64,000 bases of DNA, taken from positions 62,001 to 126,000 of the forward strand of contig JAFAFU010000074.1 of assembly GCA_023423335.1 (NCBI GenBank), given 5' to 3'. This document shows positions 7,944-17,417 of this stretch, piece by piece. This stretch comes from Bacillota bacterium (lineage in GTDB: Bacteria; Bacillota; Clostridia; Lachnospirales; Lachnospiraceae). Both the position numbers and the translations under genes were made by a program. Numbering within the stretch: the stretch's first letter is position 1; the number at the start of each line of letters is the position of its first letter. The notes under the pieces were generated by a model. That model worked only from the letters and a program-made list of their open reading frames with translations, was not told the origin of the DNA and did not search any database.

Positions 7944-8918
7944 CTACTTCCAAATAATTTTCCCTGTTTCCGAAGTATCATACAGACCCAGACTTTGCAA
8001 ATCCATTTTGAACGCATCCGAAGCCAGTATCTCCATGATCCGCCTATAGGGCTGCTTATCGGTATCCGACAAGCGCATAACAAGGTCATAGCTCTCCATC
8101 TGCAGTGGTATAAAATCCACTCCGTTCACGTTCATCATTCCCGTTTCACTTCCAATTCCAATGTCAGCTTCCCCGTGTGATATCAGGCTTGCAACCGCAA
8201 GATGGGATTTGCATTCATGGTGGTAGCCTTCAATATAATCACCTATCACTCCCATGAGACGCAGCCTTTCATCCAGCAGAACCCTGGAACCGCTGCCTTT
8301 TTCTCTGTTTACGATGGAAATATCCGTCCGTTTCAAATCAGACCAGCCGGCAATTCCTTTGGGATTATTCTTTTGTACATAAAAACCATGCCTGCGCTTT
8401 CCTATTCGAATAATCAAAGCAGAGATTCCGGGCATCATTTTTTTTACATAAGATATATTATATTCATCCAGCTCTCCGTCCCAAAGATGCGCGGTCGCAA
8501 TATTGACACGTCCCTGGTACAGAGCATAGATTCCATTGTAACCGGTAAGGTGGGAACGGTAAATCTGTAACGTATCCACATATGTGCCCAAATAATTAGC
8601 CAGCAAATCCAGGGATATATCCTGACCGCATATTATAAACTCATTGCCTCTGATATTTTCATCAACCACATGAGTATAGGACGGTTTCTTGATCATTTTA
8701 GGAACCTGATTATTAAATAACGCTATATCCTTGGTACTAAACACAACCGGGTTGTTTTCCTGATTCAGATAGGAGTTCACTTCACCCTGGCTTATCCTTA
8801 CCTGTTTTCCTACTTTTGAAGAATTCAGCTCTCCGCGCTTAATTAATTCATAAACCGTATTTCTTGAAACTTTCAATATATCAGCAACTTCCTGGGCACT
8901 CAGTAACTCGTTATTCAT
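7944..8918 (-). CDS. HTH (excisionase-type) plus periplasmic-binding-protein-like transcription regulator
   Basis: The first 55 residues form a MerR/excisionase-like helix-turn-helix (A-Q-E-V-A-D-I-L-K-V-S-R-N-T-V-Y-E-L-I-K-R-G-E-L). From about 85 to 300 the protein resembles the PBP-like domain (PF12727 type) linked to molybdenum metabolism proteins such as MoeA: see the G-S-x-x-x-x-L-A segment and I-V-N-R-E-K-G-S-G-S-R. There is no signal peptide, so it is a cytoplasmic one-component regulator. Its place directly upstream of the Fe-only nitrogenase operon suggests that it senses molybdate or a related anion and represses anf when Mo is present. That is inference; the ligand is not visible in the sequence. 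Confidence 0.8.
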   Translation of the reverse strand: MNNELLSAQEVADILKVSRNTVYELIKRGELNSSKVGKQVRISQGEVNSYLNQENNPVVFSTKDIALFNNQVPKMIKKPSYTHVVDENIRGNEFIICGQDISLDLLANYLGTYVDTLQIYRSHLTGYNGIYALYQGRVNIATAHLWDGELDEYNISYVKKMMPGISALIIRIGKRRHGFYVQKNNPKGIAGWSDLKRTDISIVNREKGSGSRVLLDERLRLMGVIGDYIEGYHHECKSHLAVASLISHGEADIGIGSETGMMNVNGVDFIPLQMESYDLVMRLSDTDKQPYRRIMEILASDAFKMDLQSLGLYDTSETGKIIWK

Positions 8919-9130
8919 GCAGATAGCCTCCGCTCCATTTTATAGCATACGTATATTCCTATTATTTTATCATATATTTAAAAAATATGTATTGGCTTCA
9001 TTTGCTCACAATAATATGCGCTTAGTATCTGTTTCGTATCGTTTCTATCTGTTTCATCCAAACATTCATATAATAACATAATCTAATAACTCTGACAAGC
9101 ATTAATACAATCACCTTAGCCCAGACCATT
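8919..9130. other. Intergenic region, no gene seen
   Basis: 212 bp between the regulator start and the stop of the repeat-protein gene. It contains two copies of a TATCTGTTTC element (9026-9060 area) and AT-rich tracts compatible with the regulator promoter. I find no convincing terminator for the repeat protein here. Confidence 0.3.
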
Positions 9131-12100
9131 CTACGGATATCTGGTTAGTATGTAACCCCCGCTGCTAAAGAGCTCATTCCGGTTAAGAATTCTTCCCCAG
9201 TGAATTGAAGAATTATAATTCCCTTCTGCTATTACAATGGAGCCGTCAGTAACTTCTAATACAACAACCGAGTGCGTATCGTTATTGATCCGTATTATAT
9301 CTCCTGTTCTTATATTTGAAAAATCCGTGTGTTTTGTTGCAGGCAAATCGCCAAACGCAGCATCGCTTAATAAAAATGCAAAAGCTACACAGCCATAGCC
9401 TCCGCTATAAATTCCGCCGTTCCATTGATAATAATTTGAATTTGTCCAGTCCATTCCTTCCGGATAATCCGCTCTTAATGCAATTATGTCTGCATAGACC
9501 TGTTCTTCGCTGATTGGAGCTGTCGTAGGGATGGGAGGGACTTCCACGGGTATATCCGGGGTTATCGGGGGTATATCCGGAGCTTGAGGAGGGGCTGTCG
9601 GAGCTATTGCAGGTGCGGCCGAAGCTTCAGAAGAAATAATTGCTTTATTCCCAATGTAGTTTTTCCATGAATCAGCATATTCTTTCTTATAATAAACCGT
9701 GCACCGGGAAGGTAAATCGACACCGGTTATTCCGGCCGGATACTCACCAAGGAACGTAGCCGCAGTTAGATTGCTGCAACCATAAAATACACCTTCTCCT
9801 AATTTTTTTACTCCTTTCGGTATCGTTATACCGGTTAATGCACGACATTCTGAAAATGCGTATTCCTGTATCTCTGCTACCCCTTCCGTCATTGTTATGC
9901 TTGCCAATCCGCTGCATTTCCAAAAGGCCCCTTCCCCAATTATTCTTACTCCTTTTGGTATCTTTACGTCAGTTAAGCTGCTGCAGCCGGCAAATGTGTA
10001 CATATCTATAATGCTGACTCCTTCCCGTATCCTTATATCTGTCAAAGTACTGCAGCCATAAAATGCGTTATCCCCTATTTCCGTTACTCCCTCCGGGATC
10101 GTAACGCTTGTTAAAGCACTGCAGCCGGCAAAGGCATTATTCCCTATTTTTGTTACTCCTTTTGGTATTGCTATGCCGGTTAAGCCGCTGCAGCCTGAAA
10201 ATGCCCCATCTCCTATCGCTGTTATATTCTTGTATTTGATTTTTTCCGGAGGAATAACCAGTGCTATATCTCCACCCTTACCCTTATACCCGGTTATCGT
10301 TACTCCCAACCAATTTTCCTCATATTCCAGGTCCGCTAACGGAGTTGCTTCTGTACCCTCCGGCAGTTCTATTTTTAAAATCGGAGTAAAATCTAATCCA
10401 TTTCTTTTCGCATACTCTTCTGCTGTACTACCGGAATAACCGCTAATGTTTACCCCGGCTTTTGCATATCCTCCTAACCCTGGGATTTGTTCCATATATC
10501 CAAGTGCGTGCTCTCCGATCTTCACATTTTTACTTATAACCGTAACGGTTCCCAGTCTGCATGCATAAAATGCCTCTTCTTCTATCGTTATTGTATTGCC
10601 GGGAATATTTACATTTCCCAAAGAGTCACACCAGAAAAAGGCTTGGTATCCTATCCTCTCTATTCCTTCCGGCATTACAAAATCTTCTAATTTCTCACAT
10701 TTCCAAAACGCATAATCCCCTATTTCCTTAAGTTTATCAGGTAAAACAATATTCGTAAGGTTATGGCAGTTCATAAAGGTTTCATTGCCAATATACTTTA
10801 CGCTGTTTGGAATTCGTATCTCCTTCAATTGTGTGCATCGGCTAAAAGTTCCATCCAATCTTTCTATGCTATCGGGTAATGTGATATTCACTAAACCGGT
10901 ATCCGCAAATGCTCCCTTGCCTATATACCTGACCGTATCAGGAAGCGATACACTGGTTAAATTCTTCATACCGGTTCTGACAATGTCACCATTAATGCGC
11001 TCTTCCTGTAAAAATGCATCATCGGCAATCCCTATTGTCCCAGTCTTTATCGTGAGCGAATACTTTTTGGGCATGGTACCTTTATAGCCGATCACCCATC
11101 CATCCTTATATATTACTCCATTTTTTTGATTTTTTAACCAGCCTGTATTTACAAAAGCTCTTTCCCCAATATGCTTTATATTTTGGGGTAAAGTAAAATT
11201 ATTTAATTTTGTACAATCGGCAAATGCATTCTCACCTATATCTTTTAAATTTTTTGGCAGCGTTATATTATTAAGCTTCTTACACCCATAGAATGCTTGA
11301 TTCCCAATTATTTCAACGCTATCCGGCATCATAATCTTTTCTAAGCTATCCGATCCCGTTATTAAATAATCAGCAACCGCTTTCGTACCCTTTGCGATCG
11401 TCAAACTTTTTATATTGGTCCGATTGCCTTTATAGGAAAGACACCATTTATCCTTATAAACCAGTCCGTCCTTCTGCTTTTTATACCAGGCCGTATCATC
11501 AAGAATATATTCCCCTACCGATATCACTCCATTGGGAATATTAATTTCTTCCAAGCTCTTACATCCCGCAAAAGCTCTGGCATCAATTTGGGTCAGGGTA
11601 TCGGGAAGCTTAATGCTCTTAAGCTTTGAGCATCCGGTAAGTCTCACATTCAGAATAGTTTTTGGAAGCTTTATTTGTGCTAAAGCAGGGCAGTCCACGA
11701 TATATATTTGCTGAACTCCTTCGGGAATATCTAAACTCGCCAGACTGTTACATCTTATGAAAAATAATGCTGTTACGGTATTGGGTATATTAATCTTCTT
11801 CAGATTTGGACAGTCAATGAAAACCATTGTTTCAACCCCTTGGGGTACGGTGACATTTTCCAGAGTCCTGCAGTTCATAAGGCTGATATCTTTTATATGT
11901 TTTGGAAATTTGATTTTCTTTAAATTATCACAGCCTTTAAATGCATTGGCAAGACCGCCTAAATACCTTTCCTGCGTCAAAAGGTCCCCCGAACCGTATC
12001 GGTATTTCAAGTCATCAAAATACTTGTTATTATAGAAATGGTAACCAATTTCAGTAACACTGTCCGGTATAATAATTTCTTTTAATCCGGTGCAATAGGT

Positions 12101-12643
12101 AAACGCCTGATCTCCTATATATTTTAATGAATTAGGAAGCTTAATATCTGCCAGACTCTCACACTGAGAAAACGCATTATTCCCTATATACTCCAACCCA
12201 CTAGGGAGCTTAATTTCTGTCAGTTTTCTACAGAACGAAAACGCATCATCTTCTATCCTTAATAAACTACCGGGAAGCGTCACACTTTTTAACTTTTCAC
12301 ATGCCATGAAAGAATTGCCGCCAATAACCGTTACACCCTCTAGTATAACCACACTGACTACTTTATTCATAAGCGCTTCTTCAAATACGCAATATTCATC
12401 AGCGGCGATACGGGTCACTTTCCTTTTCCCCAATGTACCCGGAAATGTCACCTTTGTAGCTTTTCCAGTGTATTTTATTATACTTACCGTTCCATCCTCG
12501 AGAATTTCGTATCTGTAATCACCGCTTTTCAATACCTCTGCCGCGTATACTTTATTAGCGATTCCCTGCAGAATAAAAATAGACGAAAATAATACCATAA
12601 AGCATACAAACATAAAAAATAAGATTATTTTCTTCCTCAGCAT
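9131..12643 (-). CDS. Secreted BspA-type leucine-rich-repeat protein with C-terminal NlpC/CHAP-like domain
   Basis: 1170 residues beginning with a signal peptide (charged MLRKKK-type start, hydrophobic 6-30, cleavage near VYAAE). From about 60 to 990 it is built of LRR_5/BspA (TpLRR) repeats of roughly 23 residues (pattern I-x-x-x-A-F-x-x-C-x-x-L-x-x-I-x-L-P). Three D/K-rich inserts carry a W-Y/L-K-x-Q-K-(D/N)-G motif. A proline-rich linker (about 1010-1045) leads to a papain-like domain with candidate C1085 (G-Y-G-C-V-A), H1124 (D-T-H-S-V-V) and an Asn near 1142 (E-G-N-Y-N), resembling CHAP/NlpC amidases. It has no LPXTG anchor. A surface adhesin or cell-wall-acting protein fits. AAGGAG lies before the ATG. 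Confidence 0.8.
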   Translation of the reverse strand: MLRKKIILFFMFVCFMVLFSSIFILQGIANKVYAAEVLKSGDYRYEILEDGTVSIIKYTGKATKVTFPGTLGKRKVTRIAADEYCVFEEALMNKVVSVVILEGVTVIGGNSFMACEKLKSVTLPGSLLRIEDDAFSFCRKLTEIKLPSGLEYIGNNAFSQCESLADIKLPNSLKYIGDQAFTYCTGLKEIIIPDSVTEIGYHFYNNKYFDDLKYRYGSGDLLTQERYLGGLANAFKGCDNLKKIKFPKHIKDISLMNCRTLENVTVPQGVETMVFIDCPNLKKINIPNTVTALFFIRCNSLASLDIPEGVQQIYIVDCPALAQIKLPKTILNVRLTGCSKLKSIKLPDTLTQIDARAFAGCKSLEEINIPNGVISVGEYILDDTAWYKKQKDGLVYKDKWCLSYKGNRTNIKSLTIAKGTKAVADYLITGSDSLEKIMMPDSVEIIGNQAFYGCKKLNNITLPKNLKDIGENAFADCTKLNNFTLPQNIKHIGERAFVNTGWLKNQKNGVIYKDGWVIGYKGTMPKKYSLTIKTGTIGIADDAFLQEERINGDIVRTGMKNLTSVSLPDTVRYIGKGAFADTGLVNITLPDSIERLDGTFSRCTQLKEIRIPNSVKYIGNETFMNCHNLTNIVLPDKLKEIGDYAFWKCEKLEDFVMPEGIERIGYQAFFWCDSLGNVNIPGNTITIEEEAFYACRLGTVTVISKNVKIGEHALGYMEQIPGLGGYAKAGVNISGYSGSTAEEYAKRNGLDFTPILKIELPEGTEATPLADLEYEENWLGVTITGYKGKGGDIALVIPPEKIKYKNITAIGDGAFSGCSGLTGIAIPKGVTKIGNNAFAGCSALTSVTIPEGVTEIGDNAFYGCSTLTDIRIREGVSIIDMYTFAGCSSLTDVKIPKGVRIIGEGAFWKCSGLASITMTEGVAEIQEYAFSECRALTGITIPKGVKKLGEGVFYGCSNLTAATFLGEYPAGITGVDLPSRCTVYYKKEYADSWKNYIGNKAIISSEASAAPAIAPTAPPQAPDIPPITPDIPVEVPPIPTTAPISEEQVYADIIALRADYPEGMDWTNSNYYQWNGGIYSGGYGCVAFAFLLSDAAFGDLPATKHTDFSNIRTGDIIRINNDTHSVVVLEVTDGSIVIAEGNYNSSIHWGRILNRNELFSSGGYILTRYP

Positions 12644-12843
12644 TTTGCTATTCTCCTTCTTTAGTAATTCCTCAGATACTTTAACAATATCATGATTAAT
12701 CTTAGCGTTTTCTTGTAATCTCAGCTCTTTGATATATAAGCCTATTGTACATTAATCTTCTTTTCCAGGCAACTATTCTTCTATCCTTCCAAGCATAAAG
12801 CCTTCGCATATTATGCTCTCTGCTTATGCGCAAATAAAAAGCA

Positions 12844-12871
12844 CCGCCATTCATATTGCTACAAATGGCAG
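12844..12871 (-). terminator. Terminator downstream of the first ABC exporter pair
   Basis: On the minus strand CTGCCATT pairs with AATGGCGG (8 bp, one G-U) around a 12-nt loop, followed by TGCTTTTTATTTG. It lies 38 bp beyond the exporter stop at 12909. Confidence 0.65.
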
Positions 12872-12908
12872 TACCCAACCCATTCCTGATCCGATGAATC
12901 TTAATCCG

Positions 12909-14741
12909 TCAGGCGTAATACTGTGCCTGCGCATTCCAAAGCTGATAGTAAATATTCTCTTTCTCCTTCAGCAATTCCTCATGGCTTCCTGTCTGTACGA
13001 TATTCCCTTCATCAAAAACAACAATACGATCACAAAAACGACAGCTGGACATACGATGTGAAATATAGATTGCCGTTTTTTCCCTCACCAAATCATCAAA
13101 CCGTCTATAGATATCATATTCAGATACCGGATCCAGAGCGGAGGTCGGTTCATCTAATACGACGATGGGTGAATCCTTATACAAGGCACGGGCAATTGCA
13201 ATCTTTTGCGCTTCTCCGCCTGATAGTTCAACACCTTCCTCCTGAAGCTGATAGATATTTGTTTTTATACCATTTGGCATACTTTGAAGTCGTTCGATAA
13301 AACCAGCCTTCTCTAAGCATTTATAAATCCGATCATCATCAAACTCCAAAGAAGTTGCCACATTTTCAGCCAGCGAGAAAGAAAACAATTGAAAATCCTG
13401 GAATACAATTGAAAAAAGCTTCATATATTCCCGATAATCATACAGCTTAATATCGATCCCATTTAGTAAAATTTCGCCTTCCGATGGATCATACAGACGG
13501 CAAAGCAGCTTTATAAATGTTGTTTTTCCTGCCCCATTCTTTCCGACTAAGGCCATTTTCCTTTTAACATGAAGAGTCGCATTTACATGGGACAATACCA
13601 TCTCCTCACTGTTCGGATAGTGAAATGAAACATCCCTAAACTCAATCACATATTCGTTATCGTCACGTTTTTCTACAGGCAGCGTACCCTCGTATTTTCG
13701 GTTCTTTATTGCTAAAAAATCACTGAAGTAGGCCAAATACCGGCTTTGAATTTCTACCGCAATATATACTTCCAATATCCCTGTCAGGCCGTTACTCAAT
13801 TCTCTCAAGGCACTGACATATTTCAAGACGCTTCCTATGGAAATCAGACCGAAAATCGCCTTTAATCCAACATAGATATAACTGGAGCCTTCAAAAACCA
13901 TACCGATTATATTTCCCATTACAGTCGCTTTATGATTACCGTTCAGTATTCTTTTGGTTATCTGCTCACATCGGATATTATCCTTTTTAATTTCATCCAT
14001 GATCATATCTTTCATTCGATACAACCGAATATCCTTTCCGATTGCATAATGATAAATAAATCCGAAGAAGTAATTGAACCTTCGATTTCCCTCCACATTA
14101 TCTTCAAAATTCTTTTGTTCCTGCTTACCGATCCAGCGCTTTAAATAATAGGTCGCCAACAGTGTAAGTATTAAAATGATAATCACGAATGCTCCGCTAT
14201 ACCATTGATTTATGACCGAAGAAAATCCTTTCAGCCCGGTAACCGAAACCGGAACAAACACCCCTACCAGCAGCCAGACGGAATATATGATCTTACAGAT
14301 TTGCTCCAGAAGGTTACCGAGTTTTGAGCAAAATTCCCCGATATCTCCATAGTTATGTATCCCCTCTTCCGCTTTATAAATCATCTCCAGGGTATCTTTT
14401 TTCTCGAGAACTTCATAATCCAGCGTCAATGATTTTTCACATATGATCTGACTGATTCGCTCCGAAATGATTCGTTTCTGAACAATAATCACCTTGTCCA
14501 ATGCCCACCGGCTGAGTCCGATAAACAAATTATATGTCACCATCATGATGATATACCGCATAACATCGGACACCGGGTCCTTTTGCACGATCATATCTAA
14601 AATCATGCTGCCGAATATAATATTTACAAACGGCTGACCGGCGGCAAACAGTTTCGCTATGCTTAAGGTGGGAAGATATACCGGCATTAATTTCATTACT
14701 ATTCGAATTACTTTCAGAACGGTTGTCTTTTTATGCTCCAT
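12909..14741 (-). CDS. ABC exporter half-transporter (permease plus ATPase), subunit 2
   Basis: Type I ABC exporter with an N-terminal membrane domain (about five to six helices in residues 10-320) and a C-terminal ATPase. The Walker A motif is G-K-N-G-A-G-K-T, the signature LSGGE-A-Q, and Walker B I-V-V-L-D-E-P followed by S-A-L-D-P; the H-loop lies in Y-I-S-H-R. The protein ends in LWNAQAQYYA, as does the second exporter at 25.4 kb. It overlaps the end of the partner gene by 11 bp, so the two should form a heterodimer. I chose the ATG at 14741, preceded by GGTGGTGGAGG; the longer form would need a TTG at 14786. The substrate is unknown, perhaps a peptide or lipid. Confidence 0.85.
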   Translation of the reverse strand: MEHKKTTVLKVIRIVMKLMPVYLPTLSIAKLFAAGQPFVNIIFGSMILDMIVQKDPVSDVMRYIIMMVTYNLFIGLSRWALDKVIIVQKRIISERISQIICEKSLTLDYEVLEKKDTLEMIYKAEEGIHNYGDIGEFCSKLGNLLEQICKIIYSVWLLVGVFVPVSVTGLKGFSSVINQWYSGAFVIIILILTLLATYYLKRWIGKQEQKNFEDNVEGNRRFNYFFGFIYHYAIGKDIRLYRMKDMIMDEIKKDNIRCEQITKRILNGNHKATVMGNIIGMVFEGSSYIYVGLKAIFGLISIGSVLKYVSALRELSNGLTGILEVYIAVEIQSRYLAYFSDFLAIKNRKYEGTLPVEKRDDNEYVIEFRDVSFHYPNSEEMVLSHVNATLHVKRKMALVGKNGAGKTTFIKLLCRLYDPSEGEILLNGIDIKLYDYREYMKLFSIVFQDFQLFSFSLAENVATSLEFDDDRIYKCLEKAGFIERLQSMPNGIKTNIYQLQEEGVELSGGEAQKIAIARALYKDSPIVVLDEPTSALDPVSEYDIYRRFDDLVREKTAIYISHRMSSCRFCDRIVVFDEGNIVQTGSHEELLKEKENIYYQLWNAQAQYYA

Positions 14742-16563
14742 ATGCCTCCACCACCTTTTCCTGATAATAATGACTTTGTATGTCAAAAATTCCCTTATAT
14801 TGTCCGTTCCTTCGGATCAATTGTTCATGTGATCCCTCTTCGATAATAGAACCATTGTCCAGGAAAAAGATACGATCACAGAATTTCGTGCTGGCTAAAC
14901 GATGTGAAATAAAGACAGAGGTTTTCTCTTCCGTCATTCTGTTATATTCCTCATACATCCTGCTTTCCGCAATCGGATCCAATGCAGATGTCGGTTCATC
15001 CAGGATTAATAAAGGTCCGTCCTTATAAATTGCCCTGGCAAGTAAAAGCTTCTGTGTTTCTCCGCCGGACAATTGGATTCCGCTATTGTCCAACTCCTGC
15101 GTAACGTATGTTTTCTCTTTCTTTTCAAGCGTCTCTACCTTTTCCCATAATCCTGACCTTTTTAAACTTGTTATTACTTTATCATGATCTATTTCATCAG
15201 CTTTACATCCTGCAATATTGGTTTCTATGGAAAAGGATAACGGATTTACATCCTGAAATAATACACTGACCCGCTTTTGATACTCAATAATATTCATTTT
15301 CCCAAGCTCTTTGTCATTTACCAGTATTCTGCCCCCGGTCGGCTGATATAACCCGCACAGCAGCTTTACAATCGTTGTCTTTCCCGCCCCATTATTACCG
15401 ACGAGTGCTATTTTCTCGCCTGGCTGTATTACAAAGCTTAAATGTGACAAGGTGTCCTTCTCTGCCCCGGTATAGCGAAACGAAACATCTTCAAATTCAA
15501 TTTTAAAGGGCTGATTCGGATGCGGCATTTTCTCTCCTCCTTCATGAAGGAACTCATCCTTGGTATTCATTACCGAAAGATAATAATTGAACTCATGACT
15601 TGCTCTTCGTATGACATTTAATGAATGGGCAATGCTATACATCCATTCAGAAAATCCGGCAATCAGACCGAGATACAATGTGAATGTCGCCGGCGTAATT
15701 CTTCCGGAAACCGTCATACCAACCAGAATGAAATAAGCCAGCAGATCTCTTGCAGATAAACAGATATGACCTGTTAACGAAGGCAGGTACCATCTTATTT
15801 CAGTCCGAACCGCATATCTGGCGGCTGCCCGGATTACTTTCATATAAACGGCACGAAACCATCTCTCCATCTGATAAACGCGGATATCCTTTCCCGCTTT
15901 CAACTCCAGGCCGCTTCTTTCCAAATACGATTTCGTGCGGTGTATCCTTACATTTTCTTCAATCAGGCTATCCTGAAACTTGATTGCGTGGGACCGAAAA
16001 ATAAAATCCAGTGCAAACATAACAATCATGATCAGCAAAATCCTAATATCCAGAAATATCACCGTTGCCCCATAAAAAACCAATCCAAATATACAGATCA
16101 AAATTTCAATTGATCTTTTCATAAGCTGTTCCATTCCGATCCAACCGCTGTTAATTGCATAGGCTCCCTTTTGGATCTCCTTCTGTCTTCCCTGCGGCTC
16201 CACATTTACATAATCGGTTGACAGATTTTTGTCAACATATTGGTAGCAAAAATACCCCCTTCTGGTAAAATTGCATTTGAAAGAAATTCTTGCATCCAAT
16301 ACGCTGGTACAGGCTCTCACTCCTGCGGTAAGTAATAAAACTCCTGCCATTGCAAAGAGGAAGGATACCATACGGCCCTTTATTATGTACGCAATTGCAA
16401 TTGTAGGTATCAAAGTGGCCAGAAATGGCCCCGACAGCTTACAAATCATATAAACGGGAACCTGCCATTTAGCAGAAGCGTATCTCCTAAACAGAGCTTT
16501 AAGAACCCTCATCACATTTTGTATCGCAATCCTATTTCCCGGTTCATCCGCGGTTTTTTTCAT
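14731..16563 (-). CDS. ABC exporter half-transporter (permease plus ATPase), subunit 1
   Basis: Partner of the downstream half-transporter. It has about 610 residues, an N-terminal transmembrane domain (first helices about 30-80), then an ATPase with G-N-N-G-A-G-K-T Walker A, Q-L-S-G-G-E-T-Q signature, L-L-I-L-D-E-P-T-S-A-L-D-P Walker B and F-I-S-H-R H-loop. The ATG at 16563 (MKKTADEPGN) has GGAGG six bases upstream. The longer reading from 16593 runs through the dispersed repeat at 16573-16608 and is unlikely. It lies about 135 bp after the sensor kinase gene, so it may be a target of that two-component system, a common arrangement. Confidence 0.85.
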   Translation of the reverse strand: MKKTADEPGNRIAIQNVMRVLKALFRRYASAKWQVPVYMICKLSGPFLATLIPTIAIAYIIKGRMVSFLFAMAGVLLLTAGVRACTSVLDARISFKCNFTRRGYFCYQYVDKNLSTDYVNVEPQGRQKEIQKGAYAINSGWIGMEQLMKRSIEILICIFGLVFYGATVIFLDIRILLIMIVMFALDFIFRSHAIKFQDSLIEENVRIHRTKSYLERSGLELKAGKDIRVYQMERWFRAVYMKVIRAAARYAVRTEIRWYLPSLTGHICLSARDLLAYFILVGMTVSGRITPATFTLYLGLIAGFSEWMYSIAHSLNVIRRASHEFNYYLSVMNTKDEFLHEGGEKMPHPNQPFKIEFEDVSFRYTGAEKDTLSHLSFVIQPGEKIALVGNNGAGKTTIVKLLCGLYQPTGGRILVNDKELGKMNIIEYQKRVSVLFQDVNPLSFSIETNIAGCKADEIDHDKVITSLKRSGLWEKVETLEKKEKTYVTQELDNSGIQLSGGETQKLLLARAIYKDGPLLILDEPTSALDPIAESRMYEEYNRMTEEKTSVFISHRLASTKFCDRIFFLDNGSIIEEGSHEQLIRRNGQYKGIFDIQSHYYQEKVVEAYGA

Positions 16564-16572
16564 AGCAATCCT

Positions 16573-16608
16573 CCATGCTGCCGATGCCCACAAATCCCGG
16601 CATCAGCA
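16573..16608 (-). repeat. Dispersed 36-bp repeat, copy 1
   Basis: Nearly the same 36 bp (CCATRCTGCCGATGCCC then RYAAATCCCGGCRTCAGCA) occurs at 62797-62832 on the same strand. On the minus strand it can fold with GCTGATGCC pairing to GGCATCGGC. This copy ends at the ribosome site of the exporter gene. Confidence 0.7.
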
Positions 16609-16697
16609 AGTACTCATATTTGGGGCTAAGTATAGCATAATCATAATCTTCATAAAAAAAGCGTGCACGAATGGTCAAAATCAGTACACGAAAAAAA

Positions 16698-17417
16698 TTA
16701 TAAGGGCAGCATTACTTCCGTTGCAAATACTCCCGGCTCATTTCTTCGATTAATAAATCCATTATATTTCTCTGTGATGGAGTCGATACGCCGAAGACCA
16801 TGCCCATGATTTTCGCCTTTCAGGCTGATGAATTCGTATATTTTCTTACGCCTCACCTCACAGGTCGCATTTGTGATCGAAATATAGAGCTGTTCCTTCC
16901 ATACTCCAATGTAAATCCGAATAAATTTATTTTTCTCCTTCACCCTCTCGCAGGATTCCATTGCATTATCCAGAAGATTTCCGATAATAACGCACAAATC
17001 AACTTCATTTACCGTCAGCCTGTCAGGTACTTTCGCTTTCACATTCACATCTATCTTCTTTTTTCTTGCCATGGCAACTTTACTGCTCAAAATGGCATCT
17101 ATACTTACATTGCCGGTTTGTACAGCAATATCAATACTGTCTAAATCGGCTTCCAGCTGATCAAGATAACGAGGTATTTCATCGATTTGATTTAATGCCA
17201 AAAATGCCTTGATCGTTTGCATATGATTATGATAATCATGTCGCCAGCCACGCATTGTACGATAAATATTCTGCACCTCGTCACGCTGTGCGTTCAATAT
17301 TTTGTCCTGATACTCTCCGATTCTTTTCTCATCCAGGTATCTTATAATAACCATCGTAGAACACGCTGTTATGATGCTGCCGGCACCCAAGAGGCAAATC
17401 CATATAGCAGTACTCAT
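16698..17417 (-). CDS. GHKL-type sensor histidine kinase (HPK10/AgrC-like), short form
   Basis: 239 residues. A single hydrophobic segment (about 5-26) is followed by a dimerisation region with M-R-G-W-R-H-D-Y-H-N-H (phospho-His about H60). The ATPase follows, with N-box N-L-L-D-N-A-M-E-S-C and a late G-H-G-L-R-R-I. It lacks the multi-helix sensor domain of AgrC, so it is a truncated-sensor class that may sense through the membrane or a partner such as an ABC transporter. The ATG overlaps the regulator stop by 4 bp (ATGA). It pairs with the LytTR regulator and precedes the exporter genes. Confidence 0.85.
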   Translation of the reverse strand: MSTAIWICLLGAGSIITACSTMVIIRYLDEKRIGEYQDKILNAQRDEVQNIYRTMRGWRHDYHNHMQTIKAFLALNQIDEIPRYLDQLEADLDSIDIAVQTGNVSIDAILSSKVAMARKKKIDVNVKAKVPDRLTVNEVDLCVIIGNLLDNAMESCERVKEKNKFIRIYIGVWKEQLYISITNATCEVRRKKIYEFISLKGENHGHGLRRIDSITEKYNGFINRRNEPGVFATEVMLPL

